From JBCBKZ01 sp039026975 (GTDB lineage: Bacteria; Bacteroidota; Bacteroidia; J057), in the NCBI GenBank assembly GCA_039026975.1, contig JBCCLI010000126.1, forward strand, positions 1 through 15,715: 15,715 nucleotides of DNA. Direction: 5' to 3'. The number at the start of each line of letters is the position of its first letter. Positions within the stretch are counted from its first letter, which is position 1. The translations under genes and the position numbers were made by a program. The notes beneath the pieces were generated by a model that was given only the letters and a program-made list of their open reading frames with translations, was not told the origin of the DNA and did not search any database. This document shows, piece after piece, positions 7,812-15,500 of the stretch.

Positions 7812-9123
7812 TAATTATTCTTACCTGGCAGATGAACATCCTGAAGACTTTGAGTCATTAGGGCCTTTTAAAAGGTTCTTTTTTACTTGTGCGGGAGCAT
7901 ATATTCGGATTCTGGAAGTAACTCCTTCCGAGCACAACAAATATATAGGAATTGGGGCTACCATTTTCCTTACCGCATGCTTAGCTATCATTTCAGGCTC
8001 CTTTGCTATTTATACCATTCTCCCTATTAAAATTATAGCAGTTCTGTTTGGGCTATTATGGGGAGCCTTAATTTTCAACCTGGATAGATACATAGTTTCC
8101 AGCATGAGAAAAGAAGGGAAAGTATGGCATGAAATAGGGCTGGCAATGCCCCGTTTAATTCTAGCGGTATTAATTTCTGTAGTGATTACTAAGCCGATAG
8201 AAGTAGAGCTGTTTAGAAACCAGATAAACTCAGAGCTTTTTGCCTACACGGCTGACCTGGAAAAACAGGCTGAAATGAAGCTTGATGAAAAACTAGGACT
8301 TGACTCCATCAGGGCTGAAATAGCCATTATTGATAGCTTAAGGTTTGAGTATAAGAAGATTAAAGAAGGGAAGCCCACCTCTTTCTCTTTCGGAGAAGTA
8401 TCTGATGAGTATGAGAAAACCAAGAAAGAATATGATCAGGTAGTCAAGAAGAATACGCCTAGAATTCAGGCTAATGATAGGCTAAGTACAGAGATTTGGG
8501 AGAAATACGCTGTAAGGGTGTATGATACCGTGGATGGAGAACGCGTATTTAAAAGGTGGTCCCTAGAGACGCAGTACCGAGAAAGAAGATATAGACTAGC
8601 CCAAATCAACCAGACCCTACGTAAAGAAATCAGCAGGAAGCAGAAAGAGATGGATAACCTGGAAGTAGAAAGAGGAAAAGAGTTAGCCTCTTTTAGAGAT
8701 GGGATAGATGAAGAAATTAAAGTAGTGAATGACAGAAAAGCTGAATTGGCTGTTTTAAAAGTGGAGAGAGATTCTCTCAGAAAGATGGAACTCCCCCAGG
8801 CTCGTCAGAAGGCTAAGAGATATGGTGTAGGCTTTCCTGCAAAAATAGAAGCCTTGGAGAGAATGAAGGAAGAGAGCCCTTCTATCTGGTGGATCAGTAA
8901 CCTGATTATGTTACTATTCATCATGCTGGAAACTTCTCCCGTATTTGTGAAGATGATAGCTAAAAGAGGGCCTTATGATTATCTTCTAAGTAGAATAGAA
9001 CACCAGAAAAAGATCAGGGCACTTCAAAGTATTTCTGATATGAACTATGACCTGAATAAGTCTATGAGAAAGCACAATGGAAATAGACTTACGTCAGAAA
9101 TATTTGCTAAGGAAGAATACTAA
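7804..9123 (+). CDS. DUF4407 family membrane protein with long coiled coil
   Basis: The ATG at 7804 (439 aa) is preferred over the in-frame TTG at 7792; it overlaps the upstream stop codon by 8 nt, a classic coupling arrangement. Predicted by eye: a cytosolic N-terminus, membrane helices at about 47-68, 72-94 and 112-130, a long charged helical region at about 135-355, a fourth helix at about 361-382 and a basic cytosolic tail to 439. The conserved DUF4407 segments are recognisable: FNLDRYIVSS (91-100), PRLILAVLISVVITKPIEVELF (116-137), and NLIMLLFIMLETSPVFVK (366-383). Basic residues after helix 2 and after helix 4 suggest that the coiled-coil region faces the periplasm, by the positive-inside rule. 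DUF4407 proteins have no established function that I know of. The tight coupling to the Ig-repeat protein suggests a two-part membrane complex. Confidence 0.85.
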   Translation: MNNNYSYLADEHPEDFESLGPFKRFFFTCAGAYIRILEVTPSEHNKYIGIGATIFLTACLAIISGSFAIYTILPIKIIAVLFGLLWGALIFNLDRYIVSSMRKEGKVWHEIGLAMPRLILAVLISVVITKPIEVELFRNQINSELFAYTADLEKQAEMKLDEKLGLDSIRAEIAIIDSLRFEYKKIKEGKPTSFSFGEVSDEYEKTKKEYDQVVKKNTPRIQANDRLSTEIWEKYAVRVYDTVDGERVFKRWSLETQYRERRYRLAQINQTLRKEISRKQKEMDNLEVERGKELASFRDGIDEEIKVVNDRKAELAVLKVERDSLRKMELPQARQKAKRYGVGFPAKIEALERMKEESPSIWWISNLIMLLFIMLETSPVFVKMIAKRGPYDYLLSRIEHQKKIRALQSISDMNYDLNKSMRKHNGNRLTSEIFAKEEY

Positions 9124-9162
9124 AAGAAAAAGCTCCGGATAAACATATTATTTTACCGGAGC
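9122..9162 (-). terminator. Hairpin with T-run on the minus strand, after the DUF4407 stop
   Basis: GCTCCGG (9132-9138) and CCGGAGC (9156-9162) form a 7-bp GC-rich stem. On the minus strand it is followed by TTTTTCTTTTA, the signature of an intrinsic terminator for leftward transcription, perhaps of the methyltransferase operon. On the plus strand the hairpin sits right behind the DUF4407 stop codon but the following sequence is only weakly T-rich, so it may serve both directions. Confidence 0.5.
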
Positions 9163-9397
9163 ATTTCTAAGTTTCAAAATAGAGCGAGACGATTACAATT
9201 GTCTCAAGGGCTGGGCGATAGAACTAAGGTGTTCTATCTTATCGGATGCTTACTTATAAACGTAAGATTTTATCCTAAGTTACAGGAATTATTTCATTTT
9301 GCATAATTCTTGACCAGTCTATACAATTTATTTTGGACTATATTGCGTACAAAAGGACTAAAATATTGATAATAGCCTCTATTGGAGGCTTTTTTTA
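9163..9397 (+). ncRNA. Structured non-coding stretch: candidate small RNA or long 3' UTR
   Basis: No convincing protein frame lies between 9124 and 9458. Three consecutive local hairpins are visible: 9186-9205 (8 pairs including one G-T, TACA loop), 9217-9238 (GATAGAAC with GTTCTATC, 6-nt loop) and 9249-9266 (CTTAC with GTAAG). The segment then runs to a clear plus-strand terminator at 9374-9397. TAAGTTTC at 9168-9175, one mismatch from TAnnTTTG, could start an RNA near 9182, but no -33 element is seen. It could equally be the 3' UTR of the Ig/DUF4407 mRNA. It resembles no tRNA, tmRNA, SRP RNA or RNase P RNA that I recognise. Confidence 0.3.
9374..9397 (+). terminator. Intrinsic terminator of the rightward transcript
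   Basis: AGCCTC (9374-9379) pairs with GAGGCT (9385-9390) around a 5-nt loop, and seven T residues follow directly (9391-9397). It lies about 250 nt after the DUF4407 stop and 60 nt before the convergent methyltransferase stop. Confidence 0.8.
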
Positions 9398-9458
9398 TCA
9401 GAAATTTTATCAGGGAATATAGGATAGAAAGAGGCAGGATATGTCTAGATTTTAATGA

Positions 9459-10241
9459 TTATGCTTCTTTGGGGATTCCGATACAATAAATAATGCTACC
9501 AAAAGTGTGCTTGGTAGTTCCTATTTTCCAGTCGTAGGTGTCCTGGTATGGACGGGTCATTTCTATTAAGCGCTGAGGGTCATACAGCCTGAAAACAGAA
9601 GCCCAACCATCCCATAAGGTACAAATAGGGATGAGGGGGAGTAGGTAAGTAAAAATAATCTTAGACCATTTGAAGGGACGGATGAAGAGCGTAGCAGGAA
9701 ATATCAGTAGGAGAATAGCTACCGTATTTAAGACCAGTTGAAGCCACGATTTTTCCAGAGGTTCAAAAATTCCTACTGGCATATTTTGACTGGTGATCCG
9801 CGAGAAAAAAACTTCTGCCTCCTCAGGACTGAAGTGGTGAAAGCCATTAAAAATAGTCACAAATGCTTCAGGATCCTGGCCCACTTCTGTCGCTCGTAAT
9901 GAATTAGGGTCAAAGCTTATGTTCCCCTCTGTAAGGGTAGAAATGTAAGAGAAGGCGGAAAGGTTCGGATATAAGTCCGTAAGCTTGGCATGAAAGGGTA
10001 TGTTTAGCTTTTTTTTCCAGTAAGTCCTAAGTAGTAAGATGGTCCCTCCTCCTCCAGAGCATAGATCTAGTAAATAGGACTTTCCAGACTGGATGAACTC
10101 CTTTCCCAGCACAGGAATCACATGCCGGTAGACCTGGAAAACTTTCATCAGAAAGCGAAGAAAATCCGTCTGCCCTTCCCTGAGAACATTGGGATACCAG
10201 GAGAAATCTTCAAACTCAAATAGCTGTAGCCTAACTTTCAT
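9459..10241 (-). CDS. Class I SAM-dependent methyltransferase with hydrophobic C-terminal half
   Basis: A 260-aa protein of the Rossmann-type methyltransferases. Motif I, the SAM-binding Gly-rich loop, is at 57-67 (LLDLCSGGGGT). The acidic end of strand 2 is at 88-93 (TDLYPN), which would contact the SAM ribose. NGFHHFSPEEA at 132-142 is the post-motif region, and GIFEPLEKS at 157-165 is the following strand. Residues about 168-188 and 195-208 are strongly hydrophobic (AILLLIFPATLFI, IIFTYLLPLIPIC), suggesting attachment to the membrane or a lipid-like substrate; typical soluble members lack these. The start ATG at 10239-10241 opens directly on the family N-terminus (LFEFEDFSWYP). It lies 39 nt behind the outer-membrane protein gene on the same strand and is probably the last gene of a three-gene operon. 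The methyl acceptor is unknown. Its by-product S-adenosylhomocysteine is the substrate of AhcY, but that link is general, not specific. Confidence 0.82.
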   Translation of the reverse strand: MKVRLQLFEFEDFSWYPNVLREGQTDFLRFLMKVFQVYRHVIPVLGKEFIQSGKSYLLDLCSGGGGTILLLRTYWKKKLNIPFHAKLTDLYPNLSAFSYISTLTEGNISFDPNSLRATEVGQDPEAFVTIFNGFHHFSPEEAEVFFSRITSQNMPVGIFEPLEKSWLQLVLNTVAILLLIFPATLFIRPFKWSKIIFTYLLPLIPICTLWDGWASVFRLYDPQRLIEMTRPYQDTYDWKIGTTKHTFGSIIYCIGIPKEA

Positions 10242-10280
10242 GTGTATGTATGAGAAATGGAATTCTTTATTTAACAGTCA

Positions 10281-11177
10281 TCAAAAAGTAATAGTAGCTG
10301 CAGCAAAAATAGTCTGATATGGGTAATCATTCAGTCCATTCCTATATCCTATAGAAGGAGAAAACTTTCCAGGAGTAAATTGCAGAACAGACTCCAGAAT
10401 TAATGGCTTATCCCCATTGTCTATATATCCCAGATAGCCAGCTAAACTAGCCCCTAACTTCCACTTACCTAAAAACCAATCTATACCACCTCCATAAGAG
10501 AGGGCGTCATTCTGGCGCTGGGTAATATCATAAATCTGCCATACATAAAATCCTGCCATCAAATGCCACCTCAAGGCTTGTGTCCCCTCCTGATTTAAAG
10601 AAAGTGTTTTACCAGCAGAAAAATCAAAATAATATCCGGGTGCATCTGTATATCTGGCATCATCCAGTTTTTCTCCCGAGGCTGTTTTAATACTGATATT
10701 GAGGGTTACATCTGGAAGAGAAGGGTGATCTCGTAATAGTTGGATAATGGTGCTTATATGAATATCTCCTATACTTACACCTTTACCATCAGAGGTACGA
10801 GCGTTCCGTAGATCCCTGATATCCGTATCCATATCATAAGACTCGAAGGCTACCCAAAAGAGCTCCAATGCCACCTTATCCTGAACTATAGGCACGTAAA
10901 TTCTACTGAAAAAGTCATAAGTACGGTCACCACTCCCAAAATGATACTCAGGACGTAATTCTAGCTTCCAGTCATTCTTGACCCGTCCCTGTTGAAGCCT
11001 GGGAGGAGGTAATGCATTAGGCCCTAGTGTGGCAGGTGCAGTGTTAATGAAGAACTGCCAGGGAGTAATTCCATCCCAGCCTACCCGCAGTGCCCATTGG
11101 TCAAATTCATTGAGGGACTGAGAACGGCATATGGATAATCCCGCGAATAAGAACGAATATAATAGGAGAATTCTCAT
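10281..11177 (-). CDS. Predicted outer-membrane beta-barrel protein, function unknown
   Basis: A 298-aa protein that I do not recognise as a named family. Residues 1-20 form a signal peptide (MRILLLYSFLFAGLSICRSQ, cleavage likely after SQ). The rest alternates polar and hydrophobic/aromatic residues in short strands, for example WKLELRPEYHF (70-80) and RWHLMAGFYVWQIY (203-216), with repeated Gly-rich turns, and it ends in YQTIFAAATITF with a terminal Phe, the usual C-terminal signature of barrels inserted by the BAM complex. It therefore probably forms a small outer-membrane barrel. It lies between the P1 peptidase (54 nt upstream) and the methyltransferase (39 nt downstream), all on the minus strand with no terminator between, so co-transcription is likely. 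Confidence 0.7.
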   Translation of the reverse strand: MRILLLYSFLFAGLSICRSQSLNEFDQWALRVGWDGITPWQFFINTAPATLGPNALPPPRLQQGRVKNDWKLELRPEYHFGSGDRTYDFFSRIYVPIVQDKVALELFWVAFESYDMDTDIRDLRNARTSDGKGVSIGDIHISTIIQLLRDHPSLPDVTLNISIKTASGEKLDDARYTDAPGYYFDFSAGKTLSLNQEGTQALRWHLMAGFYVWQIYDITQRQNDALSYGGGIDWFLGKWKLGASLAGYLGYIDNGDKPLILESVLQFTPGKFSPSIGYRNGLNDYPYQTIFAAATITF

Positions 11178-11231
11178 AAGGAGCTAAACTTGGAATTAGT
11201 TCTCCATATTCTCAAGAAAGTATCACTTATG

Positions 11232-12362
11232 CTAATCCTCTAAGCGATTATACTTCTTTAGGATGTCCAATACCTTCTTTTTAGGTAAGAGAGGGAGCCT
11301 GTCCGCGTAGGTTGACTGTCCCTCAAGGGTAGCTGCAAACAGCGAATTAATGATGGCCTCTTCTGTTGCTTCAATGGCGGCCATAAATAGGATGCTCATG
11401 TCCTCATTCCTGAGCCTTTTCTGGGTGAGGAGGCCTTCAGAGACATAAGAAACACGGGAATCAGGGTGAGTAGAAAAGGCAATCACATAATCCCCACTTC
11501 CATTGGAGGCTATGCCTCCTGTTTTTCCAAGTCCTATCATCGCCCGCTTAGCAAGTCTCTTCAGGTTTCTGGACCCTAGCGGGGCATCTGTGGCTACTAT
11601 GATCATACATGAGCCATCTCCATTTTCGGTGTCCAGCGATTTTTTGAAGGCATATTGGCCTAGTTCTTCCCCTACAGGTACCCCATCTATTTGGAGGACT
11701 CCCCCAAAATTACTCTGAACCAGTACGCCTATGGAATATCCTCCTAGGGCGGGTGGGAGCTTTCTGGAGGCAGTCCCTATCCCACCCTTAAATCCAAAAC
11801 AGATGGTTCCCGCACCTGCTCCTACGCTTCCCTCTTCTACAGCACCTGAGCTGGCGTTTTGAAGGGCCTCTCTCACGTGTACTTTCGTAATATGTCTGCC
11901 CCTTATATCATTCAGCCTTCCGTCATTAGTTTCTCCTACTACAGGATTTACAGACCTGATTTGTTGGTTCTCAGGAAAACTTAAGGTGTAGTCTATTAGG
12001 GCATCAGCAGCAGTAGGGACACTCAGGGTATTAGTGAGGATGATAGGCGTTTCCAGGTTTCCTAATTCTTCTACTTGAGAATAGCCAGCCAGTTTGCCAA
12101 ATCCATTCCCGATGTAGATAGCAGCTGCTACCTTATCCTGAAAAATATTTCCTTGATGGGGGAGGATGGCCGTAACACCTGTACGAACGCTGTCTCCGCG
12201 AATTAAGGTATAATGGCCCACAGATACCTCTGCTACGTCTGTAATGGCATTTAGAGGTCCCCTTTCCAGCACCCCTATATGAATGCCCATGTCATAAGGG
12301 CGCTGGCTAAGTGCTAGGCTTGGTAGCAGAAGGCTGAGAAATACGGAAATGATTTTACGCAT
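11232..12362 (-). CDS. P1-family (DmpA-type) self-processing aminopeptidase, exported
   Basis: A member of the N-terminal-nucleophile-like P1 family (L-aminopeptidase / D-esterase DmpA, beta-peptidyl aminopeptidase). The precursor cleaves itself between Gly and Ser, and the freed Ser becomes the nucleophile. Here NGDGSCMIIVATDAP spans 247-261, so cleavage is expected between Gly250 and Ser251, very close to the position in DmpA (Ser250). GVLVQSNFGG at 212-221 carries the conserved Asn218, and VVGETNDGRLNDIRG at 141-155 is another family block. I choose the ATG at 12360-12362 (376 aa) rather than an in-frame ATG 13 codons upstream, because MRKIISVFLSLLLPSLALSQ is then a clean signal peptide at the true N-terminus. 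The enzyme would act in the periplasm, releasing N-terminal residues from peptides or amides; specificity (L-, D- or beta-amino acids) cannot be read. First gene of the likely operon with the barrel protein and methyltransferase. Confidence 0.9.
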   Translation of the reverse strand: MRKIISVFLSLLLPSLALSQRPYDMGIHIGVLERGPLNAITDVAEVSVGHYTLIRGDSVRTGVTAILPHQGNIFQDKVAAAIYIGNGFGKLAGYSQVEELGNLETPIILTNTLSVPTAADALIDYTLSFPENQQIRSVNPVVGETNDGRLNDIRGRHITKVHVREALQNASSGAVEEGSVGAGAGTICFGFKGGIGTASRKLPPALGGYSIGVLVQSNFGGVLQIDGVPVGEELGQYAFKKSLDTENGDGSCMIIVATDAPLGSRNLKRLAKRAMIGLGKTGGIASNGSGDYVIAFSTHPDSRVSYVSEGLLTQKRLRNEDMSILFMAAIEATEEAIINSLFAATLEGQSTYADRLPLLPKKKVLDILKKYNRLED

Positions 12363-12505
12363 ATGTTGAGATATTACTCCTGTGGCTAGGCAGAGGTACA
12401 AGATATTTTAAAAATCAGGAATAAGCGCATCTACAAGTAGGTTATCATAGATAGATGATTAACTTCTTATGGGGAGTTATTTATCATTTTTCATGATATA
12501 AAGTA

Positions 12506-12573
12506 GTTCATCCAAAGCGTTCATATATTGAACTTGATAGAGAGATTACCTAATTCTCAGGTATAATTAGGGA
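12506..12573 (+). promoter_or_regulatory. Inverted repeats and ribosome-binding site ahead of the fusion gene
   Basis: GTTCA at 12519-12523 and TGAAC at 12529-12533 form a 15-nt palindrome around TATAT, with a further GTTCA half site at 12506-12510; this looks like an operator. CCTAATT (12549-12555) and AATTAGG (12565-12571) form a second inverted repeat with a 9-nt loop. Its right arm overlaps the Shine-Dalgarno-like AGGGA (12569-12573), which sits 5 nt before the ATG, so folding could limit translation. TTGATA (12534-12539) and TATAAT (12562-12567) are present but 22 nt apart, which is wide for a housekeeping promoter. Confidence 0.4.
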
Positions 12574-12578
12574 AAGCT

Positions 12579-15500
12579 ATGGTTTCAACAGACTACCCCT
12601 CACAGACCATCACAGTAGAACAGGCTGCCCATTTTGTAGAGGAGGTATATGGGATAAAGGGAGAAGTAAACCCCCTGGATGGAGAAGTGGACTTTAACTT
12701 TAAAATTACCTCAGATACAGGTTCTGCTTATACCCTAAAAATAAGCCGGAAAGGCATCACTGAACAGGAATTAGATTTTCAGGAGAAAATCATGAGTCAT
12801 CTGGGGACGCAAAACATCCCCATACATATTCCCATTCCCGTGGCTAGTAAGGAAGGGAAAATGTATGAGACAGTTCAGGATGAAGCTGGTGATGATAGGT
12901 GGATAAGGCTACAGACCTGGGTAGCAGGTGAGATGATGGGAAATGTAAATCCCCTAACAGCTGATCTGCTGAATAGCTGGGGAAAAGCTTGCGGATACTT
13001 GAGTAAGGGATTAGAATCCTTTGATCATGCAGCGGCTCACAAGGTATATAAGTGGGACCCCTCCGAGGTACTACATACAAAAAAGTATTTCTCCTACTTG
13101 CTGAAAAGAAGCGAAAGAGAGCTGGTCACCTACTTTTGGGATCTCATAGAGAAGGAGGGCCACCCCTTACTAAGTTCTCTTCGAAAGGGGGTCAATTATA
13201 ATGATGCCCATATGCATAATATCTTAGTACATGGGCGGGGAGAAGCGCCAGAGGTGGCAGGGATTATAGATTTTGGAGATGCTGTATACACCCATACCGT
13301 AAATGAGCTAGCCATAGCCTGTGCCTATGCCTGTATGGGAAAGGAAGATCCCCTGGCTACTGCAAAAGAAGTGGTAAAAGGCTATTATGAGGTATATGCC
13401 TTGCAGCGCCCGGAAGTAGAGGTATTATACTACCAAATAGCTTCCAGGCTTATCCTTACCGTAATGCATGCCAGTGTGAATGCTCAGCTAGAGCCTGAGA
13501 ACGAATACCTACAAGTAAGCTCCAAGCCTGCATGGAACTTATTAAGAAAGTGGGAAAAAATCTCCCCGCGTTTTGCTTACATCAGTTTTTGTGAGTCCTG
13601 CCATGCAGACCCCTTTCCTACAAGAAAGATCTATGATACCTGGCTGGAAGGGTATAAACACCAGCTAAGTCCTGTAGTGCAGCTAGCAGGAAAGACCGTT
13701 ACCTATTTAGATCTAAGCGTAGGAAGTAAGGCCTTAGGAAACAATCAGAACTTTGAAAATATAGAAAACTTTGATAGGTGCATAAGGAGAATGCTGGAAG
13801 ACCTGGAGGTAGACATTGGGCTGGGAGGCTATGGAGAGGTACGGCCTTTTTATACTACTGATGCCTATGAGGTAGAAGGAAATGAAGGGCTTCAGTGGAG
13901 AACGGAACATATAGGATATGATATTTGGGCACCTGCCGGGACTGCCGTCAGAGCACCCCTTGATGGGAAAATATTCAGCTTTAAGAATAATGAGGCTGAA
14001 AGAGACTACGGCCCCACCATCATCCTAAAGCATGAAGTAACTGAGGAGCTAACCTTCTACACCCTTTATGGACACCTAAGTGAAGAGTCCTTAGAGGGCT
14101 TAATCTGTGGGCAGCAAGTAAGTAAAGGGAGTGAATTTGCCAGGATAGGAGAGTACCCTGAAAATGGAAACTGGCCGGCACACCTACATTTTCAAGTTAT
14201 GTTAGACCTACTGGGCTTCAAGGGAGACTTTCCAGGGGTAGCCTATCCACATGAATCACATCTATGGAAGCTCATATGCCCTAATCCTACACCTTTTATA
14301 CATGCAGATATCCCAGAGCAAGTACATAGTCAGCTAGGCTCGGCTCAGATCAGGGAAAAGCGGAATAGATATATGGGTAAAAGCCTTAGCCTCACCTATG
14401 ATAGGCCTTTACATATGGTGAGGGGCTACAAGCAATATTTATATGATGCCAGTGGAAGAAGATTCATGGACATGGTTAATAATGTAGCGCATGTGGGGCA
14501 TGAACATCCAGCTGTGGTAGCTGCTGCCAAGCGACAGTTATCTCTCTTAAATACCAATACGCGCTATCTACATGAAGAAATAGTATGCTTTGCTGAGGAG
14601 CTTCAGGAGATGTTCCCAGAAGAACTGTCGGTCGTTTATTTCGTGAATTCAGGAAGTGAGGCTAATGAGCTGGCCCTACGTATGGCACACAGCTGGTCAG
14701 GTCAGCGGGATATGCTGGCCCTGGAGGTAGGGTATCATGGAAATACGGTGGGTACAGTAGACATAAGCAGCTATAAATTTGATGGCAAAGGAGGAAAAGG
14801 AGTCCCCCCTCATACGCATGTAATCCCCATTGCGGACATGTTTAGGGGAATGTGTAGAAATTCTGAAGAGGCAGGAACCAGGTATGCGGCAAAAGCAAAA
14901 GAGCTGATACATAAGGTACAAGAGGAAGGCAGAAATATGGCGGGCTTCATAGCTGAGAGCATCATGAGCTGTGGGGGGCAGGTCCCTCTTCCCCGGAATT
15001 TTCTAGAAGAAGTATACACAGCTGTTAGAAAGGCAGGAGGCGTATGTATAGCAGATGAAGTCCAAACAGGGTTTGGGAGGGTAGGGGAGCACTTCTGGAG
15101 CTTTCAATTATATAATGTGGTTCCTGATATTGTGACCATGGGGAAACCCATAGGGAATGGACATCCGCTAGGGGCGGTAATTACAAGACCTGAAATAGCA
15201 GAAGCATTCTCAAATGGGATGGAATACTTCAATACTTTTGGGGGAAATCCTGTTTCCTGTTCTGTGGGTAGGCAAGTGCTGAGAGTAGTAAAGGAGGAGA
15301 ACCTACAGCAGCACGCCCTGGAAATGGGGAATTACTTGCAAAAAGGCTTGAAAGACTTGCAGCCATCATTTCCCATCATAGGAGATGTAAGGGGGCATGG
15401 GCTCTTCCTTGGATTTGAACTTGTAAAGGACCCAGAAACCCTGACCCCCGCAGCGGAAGAAGCCACCTATCTAGCTAATAGGATGCGAGAAAAGGGAATA

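Noticed and set aside
9310..9344. TTGACC and TATATT as a sigma-70-like promoter
   Set aside because: The spacing is 23 nt, too wide for that promoter type, and the sequence fits the Bacteroidota consensus poorly.
12363..12401. Longer N-terminus for the P1 peptidase
   Set aside because: Starting 13 codons earlier would put a mixed sequence in front of an otherwise typical signal peptide.
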